DNA of 34,303 nucleotides from Provencibacterium sp. (lineage in GTDB: Bacteria > Bacillota > Clostridia > Oscillospirales > Ruminococcaceae): positions 1 through 34,303 of the forward strand of contig JAAWDS010000032.1 in the NCBI GenBank assembly GCA_022793895.1, written 5' to 3'. The translations under genes were made by a program, and so were the position numbers. Each line of letters starts with the position of its first letter. Position 1 is the first letter of the stretch. The notes under the pieces were generated by a model. That model saw only the letters and a program-made list of their open reading frames with translations, did no database searches and was not told where the DNA came from. Below are positions 16,062-23,837 of this stretch, one piece after another.

Positions 16062-16532
16062 ATGGAAGGGAAAACGCCTTCCTTTTCGCGCACCGAACAG
16101 GTGCAGATTCTCATGCCTGAACACATCAACGGCTACCAACGCCTCTTCGGAGGCAAGCTCATGGAATGGATCGACGTCACCGCGGCGGTAGCGGCGCGCC
16201 GTCATGCCGGCCGCAACGTTACGACGGCCGCGGTGGATAACCTCTGCTTCAAAGCCGCCGCCTATGTGGACAGCACCATGGTCCTCGTCGGACAGGTCAC
16301 TTATGTGGGGCGCACCTCGATGGAGGTGCGGGTAGATTCTTATGTGGAAGCGCTTTCCGGCGAACGGGAGATGGTCAACCGCGCCTATCTAGTGATGGTG
16401 GCGCTCGATGAAAATCAACGGCCTACCCCCGTTCCGCCTTTGATTCCTGAGACCTATGAGGAACGGCAGGAATATGAAGCCGGCCGTCGCCGCGCCGCCC
16501 TGCGCCGCCAGCGGCAGAATGAAAACTTCTAA
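16062..16532 (+). CDS. Acyl-CoA thioesterase (YkhA-like hotdog fold)
   Basis: A 156-residue hotdog-fold hydrolase of the YkhA/BFIT acyl-CoA thioesterase group, which releases free CoA from acyl-CoA in the cytoplasm. Seen are the start TEQVQILMPEHINGYQRLFGGKLMEWID (the N-GYQRLFGG-LM-WID block is diagnostic), then VDNLCFKAAAYVDSTMVLVGQV and GRTSMEVRVDSYVE. The C-terminal 25 residues are Arg/Glu-rich and probably flexible. It is preceded by AAAGGAGG and lies 24 nt after the symporter gene. Chain-length preference is unknown. Confidence 0.92.
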   Translation: MEGKTPSFSRTEQVQILMPEHINGYQRLFGGKLMEWIDVTAAVAARRHAGRNVTTAAVDNLCFKAAAYVDSTMVLVGQVTYVGRTSMEVRVDSYVEALSGEREMVNRAYLVMVALDENQRPTPVPPLIPETYEERQEYEAGRRRAALRRQRQNENF

Positions 16533-16545
16533 GGAGGAAGGCCGG

Positions 16546-17364
16546 ATGTTCCGCTGCCCCGTCTGTGGCCGGCCGCTTGCACAGGAGGGAAAGTCCTACC
16601 GCTGCGCGGGCCGCCATACTTACGACATCGCCGCCCAGGGCTATGTAAACCTGCTGCTGCCGCAGAAGAAAAGCAGCGCCGATCCGGGCGACAACGCCGA
16701 AATGATCGCAGCCCGCACCCGCTTCCTGCTCTCCGGCGCCTACCGCCCGCTTTCGGACGCTGTGAACCGTCTCCTCCTCAGCCAGGCCGGGCCTGCCCCC
16801 GCGCTGCTCGATCTCGGCTGCGGGGAGGGGTACTACACCGGCCGGCTCTGGGATGCCTTCTGTGAGGCGGGGAGGACGGCCGCGCTCTATGGAATCGATC
16901 TCTCCCGCCGGGCGCTGCGCCATGCGGCGCGGTTCTGTCTAGGGGCGCGCTTCGCCGTGGCCAGCCTTTATGAGCTGCCGTTTGCAGACGGGAGCTTCGA
17001 CCTGGCCTATAACCTTTTCGCTCCCATCTGCCCGCAGGAAAATGCGCGGGTATTGCGGCCGGGCGGCAAGCTCTTAGCGGTCTATCCCGCGGCTAAGCAC
17101 CTGTACGAGCTCAAGAGCATCCTCTATGAGCATCCCTATCTCAACGAGGACGGCATCCGCAGGATAGAGGGCTTCACCCCGCTGCACAGCGAGCGGCTGA
17201 CCTATTCCTTCTCCTGTGAAACCCCTGAGCTGCTGCATGCGCTGTACAAAATGACCCCTTATTATTACCGCACCCCCGCGGCAGGCGCCGAACGCTTGGA
17301 CGCTCTGGACCGGCTGGATATCACCGCCGATTTCAGCTGGACGCTCTACGAGCGGGAAGGATGA
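16546..17364 (+). CDS. rlmA: RlmA-type 23S rRNA (guanine-N1) methyltransferase
   Basis: A 272-residue SAM-dependent methyltransferase of the RlmA (RrmA/TlrB) family, which modifies G745 or G748 in 23S rRNA helix 35. The N-terminal zinc finger is clear (Cys4, Cys7, Cys20, His24), followed by the family stretch YDIAAQGYVNLLLP and the SAM motif LLDLGCGEGYY (residues 87-97). The late motif NLFAPICPQENARVLRPGG is typical. RlmA(I) and RlmA(II) cannot be separated by eye. The start at 16546 follows AAGGAGG; the frame open to 16456 overlaps the thioesterase. It lies 13 nt after that gene, ending the hflX operon. Pairing with hflX suggests a shared ribosome-stress role (inference). Confidence 0.88.
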   Translation: MFRCPVCGRPLAQEGKSYRCAGRHTYDIAAQGYVNLLLPQKKSSADPGDNAEMIAARTRFLLSGAYRPLSDAVNRLLLSQAGPAPALLDLGCGEGYYTGRLWDAFCEAGRTAALYGIDLSRRALRHAARFCLGARFAVASLYELPFADGSFDLAYNLFAPICPQENARVLRPGGKLLAVYPAAKHLYELKSILYEHPYLNEDGIRRIEGFTPLHSERLTYSFSCETPELLHALYKMTPYYYRTPAAGAERLDALDRLDITADFSWTLYEREG

Positions 17365-17380
17365 AAGGGCGCGCCCGCAA

Positions 17381-17500
17381 ATAGAAGAAACCTCCAGCCG
17401 AGCGATCCTCCGGCCCCCAGAAACCGGAAAAAGCTGCGGTTTCGAGCCGGTGGCGCGGCTTTTGGGGCGTCGTCTTCGCCCCAAAAGCCGCTTTTTCAGG
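17381..17500 (+). repeat. Structured intergenic repeat, copy 1
   Basis: It shares the start ATAGA-AGAAACCTCC with copy 4 and the core CAGAAACCGGAAAAAG with copies 2-4. The outer stem GAAAAAGC/GCTTTTTC encloses two hairpins: AGCCG/CGGCT, and TTTTGGGGCG with CGCCCCAAAA around loop TCGTCTT. It lies between rlmA and sigG and is followed immediately by a long terminator hairpin. Confidence 0.8.
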
Positions 17501-17540
17501 AAGGACGCGTTGCAGAATGGGATTCTGCAACGCGTCCTTT
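17501..17540. terminator. Long-stem terminator between rlmA and sigG
   Basis: AAGGACGCGTTGCAGAAT (17501-17518) and its perfect complement (17522-17539) form an 18-bp stem with a GGG loop. The T run is only three bases, so termination may rely on stem strength. It serves convergent rlmA and sigG. The same GCGTTGCAGAAT core occurs in the hairpin after spo0A. Confidence 0.65.
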
Positions 17541-18310
17541 CAGATCTGTTTTTTGATCCGATCGAGCGCGCCCTTTTCCAGCCGGGAAACCTGGGCCTGG
17601 GAAATACCGATTTCCTGGGCAACATCCATCTGGGTTTTCCCTTGGAAAAACCGGCAGTAAAGAATCTTTTTCTCCCTCTCTCCCAAGCCGGAAATCGCCT
17701 CTTTCAAGGAGATCTCGTCCAGCCAGTCGGATTGGCCGCTCCCGTCGCCCACCTGATCCATCACATAGATGGTATCTCCCCCATCGGAAAAAACCGGTTC
17801 ATAGAGGGAAACGGGATCCACAATCGATTCCAGCGCCAGCACCACCTCGCTTTTTTTGCAGCCCATCTTTTCCGCAATCTCCTCCACCGTCGGCTCACGG
17901 GCATTGTCGTTGATAAACTGCTCCTTCACCAGCATGGCGCGGTAGGCAGTATCCCGCATCGACCGGCTGACACGGATAGGGTTGTTGTCCCGCAGATAGC
18001 GGCGGATCTCCCCTAAAATCATCGGTACGCCATAGGTGGAGAATTTCACCATTTGGTTCGGATCGAAATTGTCGATCGCCTTGATAAGCCCCACACAGCC
18101 GACTTGGAAAAGGTCGTCCAAATTTTCTCCGCGGTTGGTAAATTTCTGGACCACGCTCAACACCAGCCTCAGGTTTCCGCTAATGAGCTCCTCGCGCGCC
18201 TGCGCATCCCCTTCTCTCGCCTTTTTGAGCAGCTCAATTTTCTCCTTCTCTTTGAGCACCTTGAGCTTGGCGGTATTGACGCCGCAAATCTCTACTTTGT
18301 TTGTATACAT
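17540..18310 (-). CDS. sigG: RNA polymerase sporulation sigma factor SigG
   Basis: A 256-residue forespore-specific sigma factor, late in the sporulation cascade. The N-terminus YTNKVEICGVNTAKLKVL is the sigma-G hallmark, which separates it from sigma-F. Regions 2-4 follow: LVLSVVQKFTNRGENLDDLFQVGC, KFSTYGVPMILGEIRRYLRDN, and the final HTH FFQGKTQMDVAQEIGISQAQVSRLEK. The start at 18310 aligns with B. subtilis SigG; a GTG two codons upstream (18316) is an alternative. Spo0A, SpoIVB and germination genes encoded nearby belong to the same programme. A sigma-G-like promoter upstream implies autoregulation. Confidence 0.97.
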   Translation of the reverse strand: MYTNKVEICGVNTAKLKVLKEKEKIELLKKAREGDAQAREELISGNLRLVLSVVQKFTNRGENLDDLFQVGCVGLIKAIDNFDPNQMVKFSTYGVPMILGEIRRYLRDNNPIRVSRSMRDTAYRAMLVKEQFINDNAREPTVEEIAEKMGCKKSEVVLALESIVDPVSLYEPVFSDGGDTIYVMDQVGDGSGQSDWLDEISLKEAISGLGEREKKILYCRFFQGKTQMDVAQEIGISQAQVSRLEKGALDRIKKQI

Positions 18311-18341
18311 CCCCACGCATCCCCTTTTTAGCTGGTGCTAA

Positions 18342-18371
18342 AAGTATGGACGCCGCTGCCGCAGGGCATGC
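18342..18371 (-). promoter_or_regulatory. Sigma-G-type promoter of sigG
   Basis: On the minus strand GCATG (18371-18367), exactly 18 nt, then CATACTT (18348-18342), one base off the sigma-G -10 CATACTA. The predicted start near 18336 gives a ~26-nt leader containing the AAAAAGGGG ribosome site. It fits the known autoregulation of sigG. Confidence 0.65.
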
Positions 18372-18404
18372 AGGATGAAGGCGATTGGCAATAGTTACTA
18401 GAGC

Positions 18405-18497
18405 TGCCAGAAAACACTTTTTCAGAAAGAAGCTGCAACAAACATATCCCCGGTTTGCAGAAAAACGTGCGGGCCGCTCCTCCGGCTTGCAGGAAAA
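18405..18497. repeat. Degenerate fragments of the intergenic repeat
   Basis: CACTTTTTCAGAAAGAAGCTGCAAC, GGTTTGCAGAAAAACGTGCGGG and CGGCTTGCAGGAAAAGG, each separated by a few bases, resemble pieces of the repeat ends and of the TGCAAC-type terminator stem. The two-hairpin middle is missing. The fragments lie between sigG and the DUF4363 terminator. Confidence 0.4.
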
Positions 18498-18546
18498 GGC
18501 TAAGAGGCTGCAACAAACGCAAAGCATTTGTTGCAGCCTCTTAGCC
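18494..18546 (-). terminator. Terminator of the DUF421-DUF4363 operon
   Basis: A 20-bp perfect stem (18498-18517 with 18527-18546) has a CGCAAAGCA loop and T4 on the minus strand. The stop codon of the DUF4363 gene lies inside the stem. Confidence 0.8.
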
Positions 18547-18912
18547 TCCGAACATCTCCGCATCGCCCACCTTTTCCAGATTCACCTTGATGCGGCTAAT
18601 TGCGGCGAGCAAATGGCTATAATTTTCGCCCGACGCAAGATAGCGCAGCTCCGCCGTCAGCGAGCTGATTTCATCCAACTGCGGATGCCGGATAAAGCGC
18701 AGGAGCCGGCTCTCCTTTTCCATCCACCGTTCGCTGTATTCCTGGCACAGCTGCGCAACCGTTTCTTCCTCCTCCCCAGCCAGCGCCGAGGACTCGATAG
18801 CGTCCAGCAGGCTTATCATCTCATCGCGAGTGGAGGAAAACAGGCGGTAGGAATAGGCGCAAACGCCTAAGATAAGGCCCATAATGACCAGGGCGGCTAC
18901 AAAGCGGTTCAT
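18541..18912 (-). CDS. DUF4363 family membrane-anchored protein
   Basis: A 123-residue protein with one N-terminal membrane helix (residues ~4-23) and an acidic helical domain outside or in the intermembrane space. The pattern WMEKESRLLRFIRHPQLDEISSL, then LRYLASGENYSHLLAAISRIKVNLEKV, fits DUF4363, whose function is unknown. Its ATG overlaps the stop of the DUF421 gene by 4 nt (ATGA), so translation is probably coupled and the products may interact. Expression from a sigma-G-type promoter upstream of the pair would place it in the forespore inner membrane (inference). Confidence 0.82.
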   Translation of the reverse strand: MNRFVAALVIMGLILGVCAYSYRLFSSTRDEMISLLDAIESSALAGEEEETVAQLCQEYSERWMEKESRLLRFIRHPQLDEISSLTAELRYLASGENYSHLLAAISRIKVNLEKVGDAEMFGG

Positions 18913-19595
18913 CCTGCCTTCTTCTCCTTTTTAATAATGTGGTAGTTCGCCTGCCGGTTGCAGGTCATCAGGAAAATATCCCGCAACGCTACCTTCTGAT
19001 CCCGGAGGGTCTTTTCCAGCCATTCCGGGCGCAGGTTGCAGTATTCCAGCGATTCGCGGATCAACTGCCCATCCGAAACCATCACCACCGGCGGGGCGGT
19101 TTCCTCTCCCTGTGAAGGAAGGTTCAGCATCTGGGCCGTAACGCTGCGCGCCTCAAATTTTTGATAGACCGAGAGCTTCCCGGTGGTTTCCACAATGGCG
19201 AAGGCCACGTCGGCGATATCAAAAATGCTGTTCTGCCGCAGTTGCTCCATCAAATCGTCAATCGAAAAGCGCAGGCTTTTCAGCTCCTTTTGATCAATGA
19301 CCCCATCCCGGATGATGATCTTGGGACTGCCGCTGAGGAACTTGCGCGCGCGCCTGCTTTTCAGCGAAAGGGCGGACATAATCACCTCGCAGCAGACCAG
19401 CGTTAAAATGGGGAGAATGCCGGTCAGCAAAGGGATATCGACATCCTCAATCGGCAGCGTTGCAATGTTGGAAATGAGGATGGTAATGACAAATTCCGTT
19501 GGCTGCAACTCCCCCAACTGCCGCTTCCCCATGAGGCGCAGCCCAAAAATGATCAGCGCGTAGAGAATAACGGTCTTGATAAAAACGGTGAACAT
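18909..19595 (-). CDS. DUF421 (YetF-like) membrane protein
   Basis: A 228-residue protein of the DUF421/YetF family with three N-terminal helices and two small cytosolic domains. The start MFTVFIKTVILYALIIFGLRLMGKRQLGELQPTEF is diagnostic, as is the strand-rich stretch KIIIRDGVIDQKELKSLRFSIDDLMEQLRQ. I chose the ATG at 19595, which aligns with family N-termini and lies nine bases after GGAAGG; the longer frame has no ribosome site. Several DUF421 proteins of sporeformers (such as 2Duf encoded with SpoVA) sit in the spore inner membrane and affect resistance and germination. Coupling to the DUF4363 gene and a sigma-G-like promoter support such a role here. Confidence 0.88.
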   Translation of the reverse strand: MFTVFIKTVILYALIIFGLRLMGKRQLGELQPTEFVITILISNIATLPIEDVDIPLLTGILPILTLVCCEVIMSALSLKSRRARKFLSGSPKIIIRDGVIDQKELKSLRFSIDDLMEQLRQNSIFDIADVAFAIVETTGKLSVYQKFEARSVTAQMLNLPSQGEETAPPVVMVSDGQLIRESLEYCNLRPEWLEKTLRDQKVALRDIFLMTCNRQANYHIIKKEKKAG

Positions 19596-19693
19596 CCCTT
19601 CCATCCTTCCAGAAAAAAATCGGCAGCCCCCAAAAAAAGAGGCCGCAGGCGCTCCCAGCAGCCGTCTGCGCCTCAAAGCGCCTTCACGGGATT

Positions 19694-19723
19694 TAGTATA
19701 AGTCCCCTCCGCTTCAAATATAC
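19694..19723 (-). promoter_or_regulatory. Sigma-G-type promoter of the DUF421-DUF4363 pair
   Basis: On the minus strand GTATA (19723-19719), exactly 18 nt, then TATACTA (19700-19694), one base off CATACTA. The predicted start near 19688 leaves a ~90-nt leader. A sigma-E reading (GTATATT with a CTTATACT -10) fits less well. Confidence 0.5.
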
Positions 19724-19742
19724 CTTTCTCCGCGCCCGCCGC

Positions 19743-19772
19743 GCATGAAACGCCTCGCATCCGGTCATGCTA
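19743..19772 (+). promoter_or_regulatory. Sigma-G-type promoter of the gerA operon
   Basis: GCATG (19743-19747), exactly 18 nt, then CATGCTA (19766-19772), fitting the sigma-G pattern CATNNTA. The predicted start near 19779 lies just before the GGGAGG ribosome site of gerAA. It is divergent from the DUF421 promoter, about 20 nt away from its -35. Confidence 0.65.
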
Positions 19773-19802
19773 AAGAAGGAATACCGATGGGAGGCACTGG
19801 TT

Positions 19803-21359
19803 ATGTTTGATTTTTTTAAGCGGAAGGCGGCCCAGGAGGAACGGCAGGAATATGCGAGCCCCTCCCCTTCCCCGGCGGAAGGGGAACGGCTGAATCCTTC
19901 CCTCTCTGAAAATATGATTGCCGTGCGCCGGCTGTTTGACAATTCCGCCGATCTGGTGGATCGGCGGATCACAGCCGGCGGGGTTGAAATCGCCGTTCTC
20001 ATCTGCGAAGGGATGGTCAACCTACAGGCGTTTGCCGAGCTGATGGCCGGCCCGCTGACCAGCTTGGGAACGGCGCAGCCCAGTTTGGGACATCCCTGCG
20101 CCTCCCCGCAAGCCGCCCTGGAACACCTGCGCGCACACGCCGTTCTGGGAGCGGATCAAAAGGAATTTTATACCTATGGCGAGCTCTTCACCTTTATTAT
20201 GTCCGGCTTTGCGGTGCTTCTGATCGACGGGCTGCCGCTGGGGATAGCCCTCGGCATGCAGGGCTTTTCCTTCCGCTCCATCTCCGAGCCCTCCAGCGAG
20301 GTCAACGTGCGCGGATCGCGCGAAGGCTTTGTAGAACCCTTGCGGATCAACCTCACGATGATCCGGCGGCGGTTAAAGTCCCCGCTGTTAAAGTTCGAGC
20401 TGGCAACGGTGGGGGTGCGCTCCAAAACCGATATCTGCCTTGTCTATATGACCGACTCGGTTTCAGGGAAAATGCTCGACAAGGTGCGCGGCCGGCTGGG
20501 CCGCCTCCGGTTGGATGTCGTCCTGGAATCCGGCTACCTCGAACCCTTTTTGGAGGACCGGCCGCTCTCGCTCTTCTCCGGCGTCGGTACTACCGAACGT
20601 CCCGATACCCTCTGCGCCAAGATCTGTGAAGGGCGCATCGCCATCCTGGTCGATGGAACGCCGTTCGCCCTCATCGTCCCCTATCTGTTCAACGAGCATT
20701 TCCAATCGGTCGACGACTATACCCACCGCCCTTACTATGCCACCTTCATCCGGCTGCTCAAATATACCGCCTTCTTCTTCACCATCCTGCTGCCGGGGGC
20801 CTATGTGGCGCTCGCCTCCTTCCACCCGGAGCTGTTCCCCAATGCGCTGCTTTTCAACATCGCCACCAGCGAAGAATCCACCCCTTTCCCGCTGATGTTT
20901 GAAGCGCTGCTGATCCACTTTATCTATGAGCTCATGCGGGAGGCCGGCCTGCGCCTGCCAAGGCCGATCGGCCATGCGGTCAGCATCGTCGGCGCGCTGG
21001 TCATCGGGGATGCCGCCGTAACGGCCGGGCTCATCGGCGCGCCGATGGTGATGGTGGTAGCGGTAACGGCTATCAGCTCGTTTGTCGTCCCCTCGCTCTA
21101 TCAGTCTATCACCGTCCTGCGTTTCGCATTCATCCTCATCGGCGGGACGCTGGGGCTGTTCGGGATGACGCTGGGGCTGACGGCGGTCTTGTGCAACCTC
21201 TGCGCCAAGCATCCCATGGGGGTTCCGCAGACCGCTCCCGCCTCCCCCTTCTCGCTCTACCCAATGCGCGACGTCTTTGCCCGCGCCGGATGGCGCAAGC
21301 TCGGCCGGCGGCAGATGCGCATCCAGGATCTCCCCGGCTCCGAAACGGACGAAGCCTAA
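19803..21359 (+). CDS. gerAA: GerA-type spore germination receptor, A subunit
   Basis: A 518-residue A subunit of a Ger germinant receptor in the spore inner membrane. A hydrophilic N-terminal domain (to about residue 315) has the family blocks SENMIAVRRLFDNSADLVDRRI, the FAVLLIDGL strand, SSEVNVRGSREGFVEPLRINLTMIRRRLK and ILVDGTPFALIVPYLF. A C-terminal part with about five to six helices follows. The ATG at 19803 is eight bases after TGGGAGG. It is the first gene of a gerAA-AB-AC operon with a sigma-G-type promoter. The germinant cannot be predicted. Confidence 0.95.
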   Translation: MFDFFKRKAAQEERQEYASPSPSPAEGERLNPSLSENMIAVRRLFDNSADLVDRRITAGGVEIAVLICEGMVNLQAFAELMAGPLTSLGTAQPSLGHPCASPQAALEHLRAHAVLGADQKEFYTYGELFTFIMSGFAVLLIDGLPLGIALGMQGFSFRSISEPSSEVNVRGSREGFVEPLRINLTMIRRRLKSPLLKFELATVGVRSKTDICLVYMTDSVSGKMLDKVRGRLGRLRLDVVLESGYLEPFLEDRPLSLFSGVGTTERPDTLCAKICEGRIAILVDGTPFALIVPYLFNEHFQSVDDYTHRPYYATFIRLLKYTAFFFTILLPGAYVALASFHPELFPNALLFNIATSEESTPFPLMFEALLIHFIYELMREAGLRLPRPIGHAVSIVGALVIGDAAVTAGLIGAPMVMVVAVTAISSFVVPSLYQSITVLRFAFILIGGTLGLFGMTLGLTAVLCNLCAKHPMGVPQTAPASPFSLYPMRDVFARAGWRKLGRRQMRIQDLPGSETDEA

Positions 21360-21381
21360 ACCGTTCCCTGCCGGAATGCCA

Positions 21382-21401
21382 GAAAGGAGGGGAGCCAAAC
21401 G
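21382..21401 (+). promoter_or_regulatory. Strong ribosome binding site before an ACG codon (gerAB)
   Basis: AGAAAGGAGGGG ends near 21392, and ACG at 21399-21401 is the first in-frame codon at normal distance. From there the reading frame gives SPQITAAQFFVML, which looks like the normal start of the family. The first in-frame ATG (21435) would cut off 12 conserved residues and has no ribosome site. Confidence 0.65.
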
Positions 21402-22478
21402 TCTCCTCAGATAACCGCCGCCCAGTTTTTTGTCATGCTGCTTTTGTGCCGGACCTATACCTTTTTCACCGCCGTCCCCGGCTTCACCGAACCGGTGAGC
21501 GGCTCCGGAGCGCTCGTCAGCCTGCTGTTCAGCGCGCTGTTCTCGCTCGCCGCCCTTCTTCCGGCTTGGCTGGTTCTGCGCCGGAGCGGTACGGGAATTT
21601 TGGAATATGCCTATCAAAAATCCAAAACAGCGGGCTATGCCTGCTCCACCCTCTTCGGCCTGGGCGCGCTCTTCAGCGCAGCGGACTGCGCCGTACAATA
21701 TGACTTTTTCATCACCGGGGCTATCTATCCCAACGAGCGCAACATCATTTTCATCGTTCTTTTCACCCTCTGCGCGCTTTACATGGCCTGGATGGGCCTG
21801 GAAGCGGTTGCACGCTTCTCCGGTCCTCTTCTGATAGCTCTGCTCTTCTCGTTGGGGCTCATTATCCTCTCGCTTATCCGGGAATTTGATCCGCTGGGGA
21901 TGAGCCCGCCGGATCTCTCCGCCTTTCCCGCCATGCTGCAAAGCGCCTACAGTACGTTCAGTGAAACCGGGGAGCTGGTGCTGGCGCTGCTGTTCCTGCC
22001 CTACCTTAAGGGAAATGTGAAAAAAGGGTTCGCGGGCTGGCTGGCCGCCGCCGTCCTGCTGCTGGGAACGGTGATCGCCACCGCGATTTACACGGTGCAG
22101 GACTATGCGGCCACCCAAAATTATCCGTTCTATGCCATTGCCAAGACCGCGCTTCTCTTCTATTTCCAACGGATGGACGCGCTGCATATGGTCCTTTGGA
22201 CGATGATCGGACTGGTGAAGATGACGCTTTACCTCTATATCTGCCGCCAGTGCTTCTCCAACCTCTGCGGCCCGCGGGTGCAGCGCTGGCTGCTCTTAGG
22301 AGAGGGGGCCGCGGTCATCGCTTTGGGCCTTGTATTCAGCTTCTATCTGGAGCTGTTCCGCGCCGCTTACCGGATTCTGCTCTCCGGCGTTCCGCTGCTG
22401 CTGCTCGTGTCGGCTGTTCCGCTGGCGCTCGGCCTGCTTCCAAGGAAAAGAAAGGGGGATGCGGCTGTTGAAAAATAG
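21399..22478 (+). CDS. gerAB: GerA-type spore germination receptor, B subunit (permease-like)
   Basis: A 359-residue polytopic protein of the spore-permease family (APC superfamily), the subunit thought to bind the germinant. About ten helices are visible. The N-terminal stretch QITAAQFFVMLLLCRTYTFFTAVPG matches the family start only if translation begins near 21399 (ACG), directly after AAAGGAGGGG; the conventional ATG is at 21435. A single C-to-T difference would give ATG, so near-cognate initiation, an RNA or strain difference, or a sequencing error are all possible. It lies 39 nt after gerAA and overlaps gerAC. Confidence 0.9.
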   Translation, partial: TSPQITAAQFFVMLLLCRTYTFFTAVPGFTEPVSGSGALVSLLFSALFSLAALLPAWLVLRRSGTGILEYAYQKSKTAGYACSTLFGLGALFSAADCAVQYDFFITGAIYPNERNIIFIVLFTLCALYMAWMGLEAVARFSGPLLIALLFSLGLIILSLIREFDPLGMSPPDLSAFPAMLQSAYSTFSETGELVLALLFLPYLKGNVKKGFAGWLAAAVLLLGTVIATAIYTVQDYAATQNYPFYAIAKTALLFYFQRMDALHMVLWTMIGLVKMTLYLYICRQCFSNLCGPRVQRWLLLGEGAAVIALGLVFSFYLELFRAAYRILLSGVPLLLLVSAVPLALGLLPRKRKGDAAVEK

Positions 22479-23646
22479 GCTTCTCCGGCAGAGAGCCGGT
22501 AAACACAGCTACCGCGCGCTGCTGCTTATCGCCTGCCTGTTTCCCTTGCTGCTTACCGGCTGCATGCACGCTGTCCGCCTCAAGGACCGGGCCATTGTCC
22601 AGGCGGTGGGGATCGATTGGGAGGAAGGGGAATACCGCCTGACCTTTCAATATTTCGTACCGGAGGGCAGCGGCGGCGCCACCGCCTTCGACGCCTCCAA
22701 GCTCAACAACAACGTGATGGAAGCCTCCGGTCCCACCCTGACCGACGCCATCTCGAAGGCCGGGCGCGCCGAGGGCAAGCAGCTCTTTTTCGGCTCCAAC
22801 CGGATTGTCGTTCTCGGCCGGGAGATGATGGAGCACGATATCAACTCCCCCATCTCCTATTTTAACTCCCAGCCGCAGATTCATCCGGGAATCTACCTGA
22901 TGGCGGCCGAGGGGAGCGCGCGCGAAATCGTCAGCGCACAGATTGCCCGCGGCATCGTGCCGGCATCGGCCATCGAGCAGGCGGCGGAACGCGGGCGCAG
23001 CGACCGGTTTATGCACGGCGGGCGGCTGCTCGATATCGTTATGCAGCTGCAAAGCGAAACGCGGGCGGCGGATCTGCCGCTGATCTATCTGGAGGGCAAC
23101 GAGGAGGAGCCGGAGATCCACATCGGCGGCAGCGCGCTTTGCAAGGACGGACGGCAGGTGGATACCCTGACAGATGAGGAGGTGCTGGGCGCACTCTGGA
23201 TCACCGGCCGGATGGAGCAGAGCGCGATGTCCCTCCCTTTAGAGGGGGATACGCTCTGCGCCTTGAAAATCTTAGGCAGCGATGCGCGGCTGCACCCTGA
23301 AATCAATGCGCAGGGAGAGGTTCTCATGAAGCTGGAAATCTCGGTCCACAGCGCCGTTCAGGAGACGATCCCCCCTGTCTCCAGCTCCTCCGCGCTGCTC
23401 AGGCAGGCGCGCGAAGCGCAGGAACAGGAGATCCGCCGCCTGGCCGAACAGACGATTCAAAAAACCATCTATCAAAACGGCGCGGATATTCTGGGATTGG
23501 GTAAGGCTCTGCGAAAATTTGAACCGGGCTATTACCAAAGCCATGCCGGCCGGCTGGAAGAAACGCTGAAAAGCATGCGCTTCGATATAAAAATTGTCTG
23601 TAATATCGGCCGGATAGGACTTGAAGCCGGGAATAATAAGAGGTAG
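22468..23646 (+). CDS. gerAC: GerA-type spore germination receptor, C subunit (lipoprotein)
   Basis: A 392-residue Ger(x)C lipoprotein. The signal sequence ends LLLTGC and is followed by VRLKDRAIVQAVGIDWEEGEYRLTFQYFVPEG, the typical domain 1 start; the C-terminal domain ends LGLGKALRKFEPGYYQ. GGGGG ends at 22458, nine bases before a TTG at 22468, while ATG at 22459 abuts it, so I prefer TTG; the difference is three residues. It overlaps the end of gerAB by 11 nt, suggesting translational coupling. It completes the receptor complex on the outer face of the spore inner membrane. Confidence 0.93.
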   Translation: MKNRLLRQRAGKHSYRALLLIACLFPLLLTGCMHAVRLKDRAIVQAVGIDWEEGEYRLTFQYFVPEGSGGATAFDASKLNNNVMEASGPTLTDAISKAGRAEGKQLFFGSNRIVVLGREMMEHDINSPISYFNSQPQIHPGIYLMAAEGSAREIVSAQIARGIVPASAIEQAAERGRSDRFMHGGRLLDIVMQLQSETRAADLPLIYLEGNEEEPEIHIGGSALCKDGRQVDTLTDEEVLGALWITGRMEQSAMSLPLEGDTLCALKILGSDARLHPEINAQGEVLMKLEISVHSAVQETIPPVSSSSALLRQAREAQEQEIRRLAEQTIQKTIYQNGADILGLGKALRKFEPGYYQSHAGRLEETLKSMRFDIKIVCNIGRIGLEAGNNKR

Positions 23647-23837
23647 AATGGGTATGGGATTTATTTCCTCTTTTTTCGACAGAAACAGACGCTGTTCCCA
23701 TCTGTTTTTTCCAGTTCCGAACGGGAAAATTCTGCGCCGCAGCAGAACGCCTCTTCCCTGCCTTACCGGAAAAACTGCTAACCCTAAAAGGATTTGCCTC
23801 TTATATTCCCCTTCCGGCCGCGGAAAATAAAAACGGT

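Noticed and set aside
20463-22187. 574-residue minus-strand frame across gerAA and gerAB
   Set aside because: It crosses two well-supported genes, is highly charged and repetitive, and has no ribosome site or family signature.
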